DNA of 39,136 nucleotides from Betaproteobacteria bacterium (GCA_028292435.1 JAQGMI010000154.1:1-39136); one strand, 5' to 3'; shown: positions 24,797 to 33,581, numbered from the stretch's first letter. Numbers and translations: made by a program. The notes: generated from the letters alone by a model not told the origin.

Positions 24797-27226
24797 CTAG
24801 CGGGCGCGCAGGATCACGCCCGGATTAGTGAACGTGTCCCAGATCCACGGCCGGCCGTCCGGTGCGACGCCGACGAAATTTGCCGGCGTGCTGACTTGGT
24901 CGAAAGTCAGGCTGGCGGGGTTCCACTTGGCGGGATAAAGCGTACCGCCGATGTCGGTCGTGATGTAGATTGTTCCGTCGCGTCCGCCGGCAAGATCGGA
25001 AGCAAGCACGTCGCGGTTAAGCGGACGTCGTTCGGCTACCCGGTTGACGATCTGCCGTACCACGTTCGAATTGTCGATTACCCAAACGTCATTCGTGCGC
25101 GAAACGGCAACCTTCAGAAAGTTGCCCGGCAGCATTTTGGAAAACGCCGTTGTGCCGGCGGTGCGTCGCCACAGAGTGCCGACCGTGTCGATTGCGTAGA
25201 CGCTGTTGTCGGGGCCGATGGCGATGCTGCGGTTCATGCCGCCCGGCGGCGGCTGCGGCGCAGGGATCGGCAATTGAAGTGTCTCGTAGTTGTTGCCTGA
25301 ACGTTGATGAAAAATCTTGCCGTCGAACTCCGAGCTGAGTATCCACAGCGTGCTGTCCGGCCCGTACATCGCGTAGCGAATGTTGCCGGCAGGGAAGCCG
25401 GTAATCGGTACGAATGTTTTTTTGGTGCTGTCGTAGCGAAACAGGTTGGTGGAAGCGGAAAGCAGAAGAACGGTGCCGTCCGGACCGATCGACATCTTGT
25501 CGGCGCCGGGCACCGGTATGCGGTCGAACAGCAGGTTTTTCGAAAATGCGAAACCGGATCCGGTCGTTGTTGTGTCGACCGGCCCGATGGCGCCGCTGCC
25601 CGTGGTCTGGTTCGATGTCGTCGATGCCTCGAGCAGGTCGGTGCTTTCGTCGCGCGGAAAGTACGCGGAGGCGTAAACGCGACCGTTCGCGGCGACCACC
25701 CACGGCCGGCCGTGCGGACCGACCGCTACCGAACTCAGCGGCTGGCCGAGCACCGGAATGACGTCCCACGCATCGAGCGATTTGCGCAGCAGCCGCAGGT
25801 AGCCGTCGAGGGTGATGACAAACACTGAACCGTCGGGACCGATCGCGAGGCTGCGCGCAGTCTGAGTAAAACGCTGGCAGTTCGCGGTCGGACAGCGCGC
25901 CACATAGGCGTCTCTCAGCAAACCCCATGGCACGCCGTCGGGCGCTATCGCGACGGAAACGAGATTGCCTGGTCCCGGCACCTGCAGCAAGGTGTCGACC
26001 GCGCGATCGTATTTAAACAATGCGCCGTTCGATTGCGTGGCGAATACCTCGCCTTTGAGTCCGATCGACAAGTCCGAAGCGGTGCCCACGATCTGATGCC
26101 AGATGCTGGTGTCTCGGCGAAATACACGACCGAGCGAATTGACTCCCCATAGATTGCCGTCGGCTTCAACCGCAATCTTCGCAAACGTCCCGGGATAGCT
26201 TAGGAAGCGGTTCTGCAAGTTGCTCCAGCGCCCGATGTTGCCGCTATTGTCGAGTGCGAAGACGCTGCCTTCGCGGGCCGCGATGGTGAGACTGGCAGCG
26301 GTGGCGAGCGTGTCTATCCATACGAACGGTGACGCGTCGGTCGTTTGCGTCGCCGGAGTGATCGCAACGAACGCGGCGCCGCGTAGTTCGCGCGCCGCGC
26401 CGGCGGGCGTTGCGCTCGTTACCTTGCGCTTGCCGAAAGTGATCGAATCGGCGTTCGGTGCACGTTCGATCCGCACCGATTTCGACTGCATCGCGGCGCG
26501 CGTCATAACGGTGCCGTTCGCCGTGGCGATCCACGCGACGTCCTGCGGACCGATGGCGAGGGCTGCGATATTCGGTGGCGCAGTTTCCGGCTCCCACACG
26601 CGATTGAACGGGCTCCAGCGTTGCAGGATGCCCTCGCGGTCCACCGCCAGCATACTGCCGTCGGTGCCCGAGGCGAGTTCGCGCGCGCTGCCTGCAACCG
26701 GGTCGAGTTTACCGTCCTGCCAACGCACGATATTGCCATCGGCGAGCGCTACCCATGCCGCGCCGTCGCTCGCCAGTGCGACGCGCCGGCCGTTCACGAC
26801 GGCCAGCACTTCCCATGCGCTGGTTGCGGAAAGTTTGCGCACCAATGCGCCATCGTTGCGGATTGCGTACGGAAAGCCGCTGGAATCGACGGCAACGTCC
26901 AGTGCGCGCAATCCTGAAAGCGCGGCGCGCATGCCATCGAAATAGGCGAGTTCGCCGTCGCGCCGGACTGCGAAGTAACGCCCGCCGGGCAACGCAGCGA
27001 CACGAGTGCCTTCGCCGGCGACGGGTGTCCACGCCAGTTCGGCGCTACGCCACGTCCACAGGCTGGCATCGCGACCCGCGGCAATCAGGAATCCATCGGC
27101 AGCGACCGACAGTGCGACGGCATTGCCGCCCACGCTGTTCCACGATTCGGAGACGACCAGGCCCTGAGCGCCGGCGTGGTGCGCGACGACGCAAAACAGG
27201 CACCAGAGAAAGCGCAACAGGCGCAT
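24797..27226 (-). CDS. Exported protein of 18 tectonin-like beta-propeller blades
   Basis: An 809-residue exported protein (signal peptide about 1-20, ending H-H-A-G-A). The mature protein consists of 18 repeats of the tectonin type: hydrophobic-A-hydrophobic-G-x-D-G-x-hydrophobic-(A/W)-x-x-x-x-G-x-hydrophobic-x-R-W. Repeats begin near 37, 75, 109, 148, 183, 222; 313, 350, 386, 425, 460, 499; and 578, 619, 668, 706, 745, 785. Linkers of about 65 and 55 residues part them into three groups of six, suggesting three six-bladed propellers. Tectonin propellers in eukaryotes and bacteria often bind sugars, including lipopolysaccharide, but here binding is inferred. It is encoded 18 bases after the secretin-like gene, so it is probably expressed with it and may be its cargo or partner. 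Domain type inferred from the repeat pattern. Confidence 0.75.
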   Translation of the reverse strand: MRLLRFLWCLFCVVAHHAGAQGLVVSESWNSVGGNAVALSVAADGFLIAAGRDASLWTWRSAELAWTPVAGEGTRVAALPGGRYFAVRRDGELAYFDGMRAALSGLRALDVAVDSSGFPYAIRNDGALVRKLSATSAWEVLAVVNGRRVALASDGAAWVALADGNIVRWQDGKLDPVAGSARELASGTDGSMLAVDREGILQRWSPFNRVWEPETAPPNIAALAIGPQDVAWIATANGTVMTRAAMQSKSVRIERAPNADSITFGKRKVTSATPAGAARELRGAAFVAITPATQTTDASPFVWIDTLATAASLTIAAREGSVFALDNSGNIGRWSNLQNRFLSYPGTFAKIAVEADGNLWGVNSLGRVFRRDTSIWHQIVGTASDLSIGLKGEVFATQSNGALFKYDRAVDTLLQVPGPGNLVSVAIAPDGVPWGLLRDAYVARCPTANCQRFTQTARSLAIGPDGSVFVITLDGYLRLLRKSLDAWDVIPVLGQPLSSVAVGPHGRPWVVAANGRVYASAYFPRDESTDLLEASTTSNQTTGSGAIGPVDTTTTGSGFAFSKNLLFDRIPVPGADKMSIGPDGTVLLLSASTNLFRYDSTKKTFVPITGFPAGNIRYAMYGPDSTLWILSSEFDGKIFHQRSGNNYETLQLPIPAPQPPPGGMNRSIAIGPDNSVYAIDTVGTLWRRTAGTTAFSKMLPGNFLKVAVSRTNDVWVIDNSNVVRQIVNRVAERRPLNRDVLASDLAGGRDGTIYITTDIGGTLYPAKWNPASLTFDQVSTPANFVGVAPDGRPWIWDTFTNPGVILRAR

Positions 27227-27244
27227 GCCGGCGTCGCTGTGCGC

Positions 27245-29233
27245 CTAGATGAACAGGCGGTTGATCGTTTGCTCGATTTGCGCGCCGTGACTTTGGCGTT
27301 TGTCCCAGCGGTCCGACCTGACGTCGCCCAAGCGAAATTCGCGCATGAAATTGTTGTTGCGGTGTAGTTGCTCGCGCACTTCATCGGCTACCGAGCGCGG
27401 CCGGAACCAGTCGGCGTTGCGGCCTTCGAGCTGCATCAGGCTCTTTTCATACTCGTTCATGTTTTCGATGCCCGCCTTGCGGTCCTCGGGCGCCTGCGCG
27501 CTGTAGATCGGGCGGCGCGGCGTCAGTAAAATCAGCACCGACTTGCGGTATTCGCTGCGGTTGCGCTGGGCGAAGAACAGGTTCACGCCCGGGATGTCGC
27601 GCAGGCCCGGCACGCCGTCGCTCGATTTGGATATTTCGTTCTCGGTCAGGCCGCTCAAAACGAGCGTTTCACCAAAACGCAGCACGACGTTCGCATTGAC
27701 GTTCGTCTTGCTGGTGTCGAGCCGGAACTGGAACACCACCGAACTGGACGGCGAGGTGAGGAAAGTGCGTTGGGCAGCGACTTGCAGGCGTACTTTGCCG
27801 TCCGGCAGAAAATCCGGACGCACCGCGAGCTTGACGCCGATCTCCTGCTTGATCGACACCGAATCGCCGGCGCCGCCGGAGACCGCCGCCGCCTGGATCT
27901 CCGACCCAGAGAAGAAATCGGACGTCTGCCCGGCGAGGGCGACCAGGCTCGGCTTGGCAATGACTTCATCGCGCGCGTTCAGCGCGTTGGCGATGTTCAG
28001 CGAATAAGTGATCGATGGCAGGCGCAGGGCGCTCGTGATCGTTTGCGTTTGCACGTTCTGCGTGGCATCGACTGTGTTGCGCACGCTGTTATTTGAATAG
28101 GCGAAGCCCGGCGTGTTCGTCAGCGGATCGCCGAATTGCAGGCGCAGTCCGCTGAGCAGATTGACACCGTAATCCTCCGTCATGTTTTCAAGCGTGCTGA
28201 TCAGCACGACATCGACGACCACCATCTTGTCGTCGACAAAGGCAGGCGCTGCGGCTTGTTGTCCAAACCCCGGCTGTCCCGGTTGCGGAAATCCACCGGA
28301 CTGGGGAAATCCGCCTGCTTGCGGAAAACCGCCGGACTGGGGAAAGCCGCCACCTTGCGCTGCGGGGAAGCCGCCGGATGGCGGAAAGCCGCCGCTTGGT
28401 TGAGGGAAGCCCGGCGCGGACGGGGATGGAAACTGGGCGAGCACCGTCGGGGCGTCGCCCGGTGCAGTCCGATAGTACTGGCCCCAATCTTCGGTGCGGC
28501 GCTGTATCGCCATTACTTCCGGCGCTCCGGCGGTAGCGCGCAATTCCGCCAGCGTTCGATTCACACCGGCGTTGTCGTTCAGCGCGGCCTGGGTCATTAC
28601 AGCGGCGCGCAGGTAATCAAATTTTTGCGCGCGGTCGGGCGCGACTTCGCGCAGGCGCTTGAGCGCACCCTCCGCGACGCGGGGGTCGCCGGCGTAATAG
28701 GAAGCGTATGCCAGATCAAACAGCTGTTCGGGATTGCTGCGCTCGGTGGTCGCGGCACTCGCCAGGTGAGCCTGTGCCAGCGCGTACTTGCGCTGGTCGA
28801 GATAGCAAAGTCCCATCTGGTAATCGGCAAGCCAGTTCGCCGGATCGAAACGTAATGCGACGCGATAGCCTTCTTCGGCCAACTCGAACTTGGACGCATC
28901 GCCGGCCAGCGCCATCAAGTGATAAGTCAGTGCATTAAGCAGGTGTATTTCACTGCTCGTCATGTTGAGCTTGAGCGCAACGTTGAAGATTTTGGAAGCC
29001 TGATCGAGCTTGCCCTGCTTTAGCGCCTTGAGTCCCTCGACGACAATCTTGCGATCGTTGCTGTCGGCGAGTTTCAACGCGGTATCGAGCCGCACGTTCG
29101 CGAGCGCGGGCACAATCGTGGGGCCGGCAGGTTCAGTTAATGCGCCGAGGCCGGATTGATTTGTGAACGACGCGCAGCCGCCCAGTGCAAGCGCGACCAG
29201 TACCGGAAGAATGGCATTTTTAAAGGGGGGCAT
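27245..29233 (-). CDS. TPR-secretin outer-membrane lipoprotein
   Basis: A 662-residue lipoprotein with lipobox L-G-G and Cys20 (Ala at +2, outer-membrane sorting). Residues about 45-235 look like TPR-type helical repeats (for example W-L-A-D-Y-Q-M-G-L-C-Y-L near 134). Residues 275-324 are a Gly-Phe-Pro-rich linker with a roughly 6-residue period. The C-terminal part (about 337-577) is a secretin core: V-D-V-V-L-I-S-T-L-E-N near 340, V-I-A-K-P-S-L-V-A-L-A-G (424-435), the signature V-P-G-L-R-D-I-P-G-V-N-L-F-F (541-554), and a closing S-V-L-I-L-L-T-P-R. The ordinary N0-N3 domains are missing and replaced by the TPR region. Secretins form gated outer-membrane channels for type II, III and IV pilus systems. 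No ATPase, pseudopilin or platform protein is nearby. Confidence 0.85.
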   Translation of the reverse strand: MPPFKNAILPVLVALALGGCASFTNQSGLGALTEPAGPTIVPALANVRLDTALKLADSNDRKIVVEGLKALKQGKLDQASKIFNVALKLNMTSSEIHLLNALTYHLMALAGDASKFELAEEGYRVALRFDPANWLADYQMGLCYLDQRKYALAQAHLASAATTERSNPEQLFDLAYASYYAGDPRVAEGALKRLREVAPDRAQKFDYLRAAVMTQAALNDNAGVNRTLAELRATAGAPEVMAIQRRTEDWGQYYRTAPGDAPTVLAQFPSPSAPGFPQPSGGFPPSGGFPAAQGGGFPQSGGFPQAGGFPQSGGFPQPGQPGFGQQAAAPAFVDDKMVVVDVVLISTLENMTEDYGVNLLSGLRLQFGDPLTNTPGFAYSNNSVRNTVDATQNVQTQTITSALRLPSITYSLNIANALNARDEVIAKPSLVALAGQTSDFFSGSEIQAAAVSGGAGDSVSIKQEIGVKLAVRPDFLPDGKVRLQVAAQRTFLTSPSSSVVFQFRLDTSKTNVNANVVLRFGETLVLSGLTENEISKSSDGVPGLRDIPGVNLFFAQRNRSEYRKSVLILLTPRRPIYSAQAPEDRKAGIENMNEYEKSLMQLEGRNADWFRPRSVADEVREQLHRNNNFMREFRLGDVRSDRWDKRQSHGAQIEQTINRLFI
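28262..28411 (-). repeat. Gly-Phe-Pro linker repeat in the secretin-like gene
   Basis: About 150 bases encode an imperfect repeat of a hexapeptide around G-G-F-P-Q-S (residues 275-324 of the secretin-like protein). The 18-base period with GC-rich slippage-prone units may vary in copy number between strains. It separates the TPR region from the channel domain. Confidence 0.7.
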
Positions 29234-29312
29234 TTGACCGGTCTAGGCCTGCAAAGATAAGGGACTCGCATTGGATACCGAAACGCTGCGATTGGCAACT
29301 ACCGTTGCCCCG

Positions 29313-29343
29313 TTAAACGCTGCCTCGGAAAAATATTTATGAT
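29313..29343 (+). promoter_or_regulatory. Possible promoter of the DUF3395/Cys-rich protein gene
   Basis: TATGAT at 29338-29343 is a good -10 box, with TTAAAC at 29313-29318 as a weak -35 at 19-base spacing. Transcription would begin near 29350, which rules out the ATG at 29350 and supports the start at 29428. Confidence 0.35.
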
Positions 29344-29427
29344 AGATGCATGGAAGCCATTTTTAATGCGCTGCTTTTTGTGTATGCTTGGCGGCAATTT
29401 TTCTTGCCCAGGCGTCTGCTGACAAGC

Positions 29428-32400
29428 ATGGCTTTCCGAAACTCCGCTCCTTTATTTGCCGCATTACAACGGCTGTTACTCGGCCTCGCCGGGCTGTTTG
29501 TTGCTGGCGTCGCCTTCGCGCAAGTAGAGGTGCTGGACGCTTGGTACGGCACACCCGTGCTGCAAAGCAGAACAATCGGCGGCGTCGCGGTGACCGAGCG
29601 CATCAGAAAGAACACGCAGAACAACGTCATCGTCGTGCCGGCCAACATGAACGCATTTTTTGGCGCCGATCCGGTGCCAAATCAGGCAAAGGGCGTAGTC
29701 GTAACGGTGCGTGTGCAGGGCCAGACCGCCAACGTTGCACAAAATGAGGGCAAAGAGCTTCGTTATCCGGGCGTCGTCGGCAGGGACTATTTCGTTTACG
29801 TGGCGCCAGCCACGGCGCCGTCGGCTGCCGCTGCGCCGGTGGAAATCCTCGATGCGTGGTACGGCACACCGGCAGTTCAGAGTAAGACTGTCGGTGGCGT
29901 CTCCGTGATCGAACGCGTCAGAAAGAACATGCAGAACAACGTCATCGTTGTGCCTGCCAACATGAATACGTTTTTTGGCGGTGACCCGGCGCCGAATCAG
30001 CAAAAAGGTGTGGTGATCACCCTGCGTACGCAGGGTCAGACCGCGAGCCTGGCGCAGATCGAGGGCAAGGAATTCCGTTACCCGGGTGTTACGCCGCAAG
30101 ACTATTACGTGTACGTGGCGCCAGCGTCGCCGCCTGCGCCCGCCGCGACTGCACAGGGTCAGCCACCGACACCGCCCGTCAATACGCCGGCAAGCAAGCC
30201 CGTTCCACCCACTCCAGTGATTGTGACAGCTCCGCCACCCGTCACTCCAACGCCAAGGTCCGCTGTTCCGCCGACGCCAGTCATCGTGGCTGTTGCGCCG
30301 CCGAAATCTGCGGAGCAGCTCAAGTTCGAGGCTGATCAGCAAAGGCTCGCCAAGGAAGCTGCGGACAGGGCGGCAGCGGGCAAGGCAGCGGAGGATCTCA
30401 AAGCAAAAGCTGCGGCTGCTGCTGCGGCGACTACCAAGGTGAATGAGACGAATGCCGCTGCAAACATCAACCTCGAGCTCTCTTCTGCTTTTGGCATATT
30501 GCAGGCGGCTACAGACACTAATATCGGCAACCTCGCCGGCGCGCCCAGCAATCCATCGTTGCTCAAGACGCTCACCAGCACTACCCCGACCGCCGGCGGC
30601 AAACCTTCGATCCAGACGACGGCTGCCAATCAGAATGCGGCGCAGGATGTTTTCGAGAAAAAGCTCGATGCCTCACGCGCGCGGCTGGCTGCATTGTCGA
30701 CTGCCAGCGGTAACTCGGTGGTCGAAGGCTACTACACGCGATATGAAGCGCTCACCAAACGTTTCGCAGACGAACTCGACAAGGCCGAGGCCGCAACCGA
30801 CAACCTGACCATGCCGGTTGCGCTGCAGACGCCGCCATCGCTTATTTGTCCAACCAGCAACGGTGCGGCGAACGCCGAATTCTGCTGGCGCGACAGCGCT
30901 ACGCGCGGTGTCGGCACCGTGCCTATCGACTGTCCCGCCGGCACGGACAGGATCGGTCTTTTCTGTTACGCGCAGTGCAAGCCCGGCATGAAGCGCGTCG
31001 GCTTTGATTGCCACTCGACCTGTCCTGCCGGCTGGCGCGACGATGGTCTGTTCTGCCGCCAGGCCGAATACGGCCGCGGCGTCGGTTATCCATGGAAGGG
31101 GCAGGATGGTTTGAGCAACGGCGGCATGATGAATCGTTGCGAAGCCGCGCAGGGGGCCGGCAAATGCGAGATGTGGGGAGCGATTTCCTATCCCAAATGC
31201 AAGGAGGGTTGGGAGCCCTTCGGCTGCTGTCTTTGCCGGCCGAAGACAACGCCGAATTGCTCGGCGATGGGCCTGGGTGGCGGGTTCGATCTTTCCTGCG
31301 GCAAAAAGATCGAAATCGGCAGTCCCAAGGTTGGCAGATGTCCCGCAGGCAAAGAGATGGATGCGGGACTTTGCTATAGAGCCTGTCCGCTCGGTTACGA
31401 CGGCGTGGGCCCGGTTTGCTGGGCGAACGCGCCCAAAGGATGGTCCGCCTGCGGAATGGGCGCGATCAATGGCGGCTCGGCCGATTGTGCTAAAAAAATC
31501 AGCAGTCAGGTCACTGCAGTTGTCGACGCGGGAATCAAGATTGCAACTGCCGTGGCGACCGCCGGCGCGCCGATCGGGCCGGCGAATGCGGCGCGGCTGG
31601 CGCAATTGAAAGAACAGTTTGCAAATCTGAAAAAATTGAAAAAGGCGGCTGCACCGGTCGGCTTGGTTGTCGTAGTCACCAATCTGGACCCCGATCCGGG
31701 CCTGCCGGAATTCGCCAACCTGGCCAACAACCTCGAGAAAAAGATCGACGCCATCGTGACGGACGAGGACATCGCGCGGCTTACGATGGAAATTGCGGCG
31801 GCAACCTTGCCAAGCGGCGGCATTACTGGCGCGATTGGAGCGACTGCAAACCTTGCGGCTGCTTATACGTATCCGAAATGCAGCAAGTATTTTCAGCCCG
31901 GCACCTGTACTCCAGCGCCGCTGCCAAAGACCGCGGAAAAAAAGACGCAAGTGCAGATTGCTCTCGAAGAGCAGGCGGCGGCCACCCTCAAGGTTGAAAG
32001 AAAGCTGGCCCTGCAGGAGCAATGCAAGATCTGCACGGCACCATTGGCGCAGCTGGACTTGTCGACTTATTGCAATTCGCTGGATTATTGCGCCAAGACT
32101 TGCGATCTTTCTCCCGAGTATGAAGTCAGGCTCTTAAACAAAGGCGCCACTGCCGCGGAATACTGCCGTGCGGAAAAAAACCTGCTCGACTATCCGAACT
32201 GCGAGCGCATCGTTAGCTCCTATTGTCCGGCAGACGCCAAATCATGCGCTGCCCTGATAAACAAAAGTTGCGGCCCACCGCCTGCCGTGCTCGTGGCAAC
32301 AGCAGTGGATCGTTCAGGCCCGCCCCCGGTACCGGCGGGCGGCTGGCCCAGCGATTGCGCGGCGACGATAGACCCGAAGAAACCGCAGGATTTTTACGAC

Positions 32401-32931
32401 CAGCATAAATGCATGCAGCTTTCCGTCGTGAGCGGCGATGGCCAGGCAGGGCAGGGCAACACATTTGCCGACCTGAAAGTCCGGCTGCGCTGGCGCGACG
32501 GCACGCCCGTACCGGGTTACCCCGTTTATTTCGGGTGCGTGCCGGTCGTAACGCCGAAAGACATTAGCAACGTGCCAACCCGCAACAATTGCCAGGTCAA
32601 CAATGACTGGCAGGACGACAACATCCGCAAACCTATCCTGACCGGCGCTGATGGCGTTGCAACGACGAAGGTTAGCGGACAGGCACTTCAATTCGGGGCG
32701 CCATTGCGGGTCGTTGCGGAGGCGGGCGGCTTGAGTGGCCAGCTTAAGGGATCCCAGGCTGATGTGCAGTTTCCGGGAACCCGGGTGGACTATGTCAAGT
32801 TTGCCACCTACGAGTGGCCGCCGTTTCTGGGCGGTGGCGTTGTCGGCGCCGGGTATTCCAACGCCTATGTCGACCAGAAAACCAACGCGAGCTTCATCAC
32901 TTACTTCAATTTGATCTTGCTGAAGCGGTAA
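29428..32931 (+). CDS. Large exported protein: DUF3395-like repeats, Cys-rich module, Ig-like C terminus
   Basis: A protein of about 1167 residues from the ATG at 29428, chosen over 29350 because it gives a clean signal peptide (1-31, ending A-F-A before Q) and fits the promoter. Domain order: two 95-residue repeats (33-127 and 138-232), each opening V-E-hydrophobic-L-D-A-W-Y-G-T and holding F-F-G-x-D-P-x-P-N-Q-x-K; a Pro-Thr-rich linker (about 232-292); an Ala-Lys-Glu-rich probable coiled coil (294-339); a cysteine-rich module (474-687) with units such as G-L-F-C-Y-A-Q-C and Y-G-R-G-V-G-Y-P-W-K; a region with further Cys; and a C-terminal Ig-like domain (about 998-1115) with S-G-D-G-Q-A-G and T-G-A-D-G-V-A-T-T. 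Many Cys imply disulfides in the periplasm or outside. No whole-length family is recognised. Divergent from the secretin-tectonin pair. Confidence 0.8.
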   Translation: MAFRNSAPLFAALQRLLLGLAGLFVAGVAFAQVEVLDAWYGTPVLQSRTIGGVAVTERIRKNTQNNVIVVPANMNAFFGADPVPNQAKGVVVTVRVQGQTANVAQNEGKELRYPGVVGRDYFVYVAPATAPSAAAAPVEILDAWYGTPAVQSKTVGGVSVIERVRKNMQNNVIVVPANMNTFFGGDPAPNQQKGVVITLRTQGQTASLAQIEGKEFRYPGVTPQDYYVYVAPASPPAPAATAQGQPPTPPVNTPASKPVPPTPVIVTAPPPVTPTPRSAVPPTPVIVAVAPPKSAEQLKFEADQQRLAKEAADRAAAGKAAEDLKAKAAAAAAATTKVNETNAAANINLELSSAFGILQAATDTNIGNLAGAPSNPSLLKTLTSTTPTAGGKPSIQTTAANQNAAQDVFEKKLDASRARLAALSTASGNSVVEGYYTRYEALTKRFADELDKAEAATDNLTMPVALQTPPSLICPTSNGAANAEFCWRDSATRGVGTVPIDCPAGTDRIGLFCYAQCKPGMKRVGFDCHSTCPAGWRDDGLFCRQAEYGRGVGYPWKGQDGLSNGGMMNRCEAAQGAGKCEMWGAISYPKCKEGWEPFGCCLCRPKTTPNCSAMGLGGGFDLSCGKKIEIGSPKVGRCPAGKEMDAGLCYRACPLGYDGVGPVCWANAPKGWSACGMGAINGGSADCAKKISSQVTAVVDAGIKIATAVATAGAPIGPANAARLAQLKEQFANLKKLKKAAAPVGLVVVVTNLDPDPGLPEFANLANNLEKKIDAIVTDEDIARLTMEIAAATLPSGGITGAIGATANLAAAYTYPKCSKYFQPGTCTPAPLPKTAEKKTQVQIALEEQAAATLKVERKLALQEQCKICTAPLAQLDLSTYCNSLDYCAKTCDLSPEYEVRLLNKGATAAEYCRAEKNLLDYPNCERIVSSYCPADAKSCAALINKSCGPPPAVLVATAVDRSGPPPVPAGGWPSDCAATIDPKKPQDFYDQHKCMQLSVVSGDGQAGQGNTFADLKVRLRWRDGTPVPGYPVYFGCVPVVTPKDISNVPTRNNCQVNNDWQDDNIRKPILTGADGVATTKVSGQALQFGAPLRVVAEAGGLSGQLKGSQADVQFPGTRVDYVKFATYEWPPFLGGGVVGAGYSNAYVDQKTNASFITYFNLILLKR
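29524..29808 (+). repeat. 95-codon repeat, copy 1
   Basis: First copy of a duplicated domain of the large exported protein (residues 33-127 from the 29428 start). It begins V-E-V-L-D-A-W-Y-G and ends Y-F-V-Y-V-A-P. It contains N-N-V-I-V-V-P-A-N-M-N and F-F-G-A-D-P-V-P-N-Q, both near-identical in copy 2. The shape resembles the C-terminal DUF3395 domain of DNAJC11-type proteins. Confidence 0.8.
29839..30123 (+). repeat. 95-codon repeat, copy 2
   Basis: Second copy (residues 138-232), separated from copy 1 by a 10-residue Ala/Pro-rich spacer and of the same length with no gap. Most residues are identical, and the DNA is also similar over long runs, which points to a fairly recent tandem duplication held under protein-level selection. 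Confidence 0.8.
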
Positions 32932-32944
32932 GCAGCGGTCCAGG

Positions 32945-33581
32945 CTAAGCAGGCCTTCTGCGCAGTTTCGCCAGCGCGTGGTCGTGCGGTCGCGACTGCA
33001 GGATCATCGAGCAGACGGCTCCGATCAGCGCCATGAACATATCTTCCTGCGTGTCCCAGGGATTGCCTTGGGTCCCCAGGAATTCGTCGGCGCCCTGGCC
33101 GAGCGCGAGCGCCGTCCACCATTCAATCAGCTCGTAGCACGCGCTGATCGCCATCGCCACGCAGACACACAAGAACGCCAGGTAGCGGCGATTGCCGATG
33201 CGCGCTGCGCGCTGCGCGCACCAGCACTTCGCGCGTGATCAGGGCCGGCACGAACCCCTGCATGAAATGGCCGATGCGGTCGTAATTGTTGCGCGCGAAG
33301 CCGAACCACTCCTGCATCCAGAAGCCGAGCGGGACGCGCGCGTAGGTGTACGCGCCGCCCCATATCAGCACCAGCCCGTGCAGCATGATCAGTACGAACA
33401 GGATTTGCGTGACGCCGTCGCGGCGATCGAACCACAGGAGCAATGGGGCGCCCACCAGGATCGGGAACACTTCGAGCAGCCAGGTGGTGCGATCGAACGG
33501 TGCGAACGCAGATGCAATCAGCGCGAGCGCCAGCAATGCCAGTGTCGCGCGTTTCAAAGTGTCGGTTGGAAAGGGTGTCAC
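32945..33581 (-). pseudogene. DUF2238 (YjdF-like) membrane protein, frameshifted
   Basis: Two overlapping frames together give one DUF2238 protein. The first frame starts at GTG 33581 and encodes helices up to R-I-G-H-F-M-Q-G-F-V-P-A-L and I-T-R-E-V-L-V-R; the second resumes with R-I-G-N-R-R-Y-L-A-F-L-C-V-C-V-A-M-A and continues through Y-E-L-I-E-W-W to G-N-P-W-D-T-Q-E-D-M-F at the end. Between them lies a 7-base tandem duplication (33200-33219). Removing one unit joins the frames as V-R-A-A-R-I-G-N-R and restores a 209-residue protein, the length of E. coli YjdF. Family function is unknown. The gene is either inactivated, phase variable, or the duplication is an assembly error. The GTG overlaps the stop of a short upstream frame (33578-33673). 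Confidence 0.85.
33200..33219. repeat. 7-base tandem repeat causing a frameshift
   Basis: The unit gcgcgct occurs at 33200-33206 and 33207-33213 and is followed by six more matching bases to 33219. Because 7 is not a multiple of 3, one extra copy shifts the reading frame of the DUF2238 gene exactly as observed. The tract is GC-only but for two T residues and self-complementary, a good substrate for slippage and also for sequencing or assembly error. Confidence 0.85.

Noticed and set aside
30673..32022. 449-codon minus-strand open frame inside the large exported-protein gene
   Set aside because: The plus-strand frame has a signal peptide, duplicated domains and conserved cysteine units, whereas this one has none.
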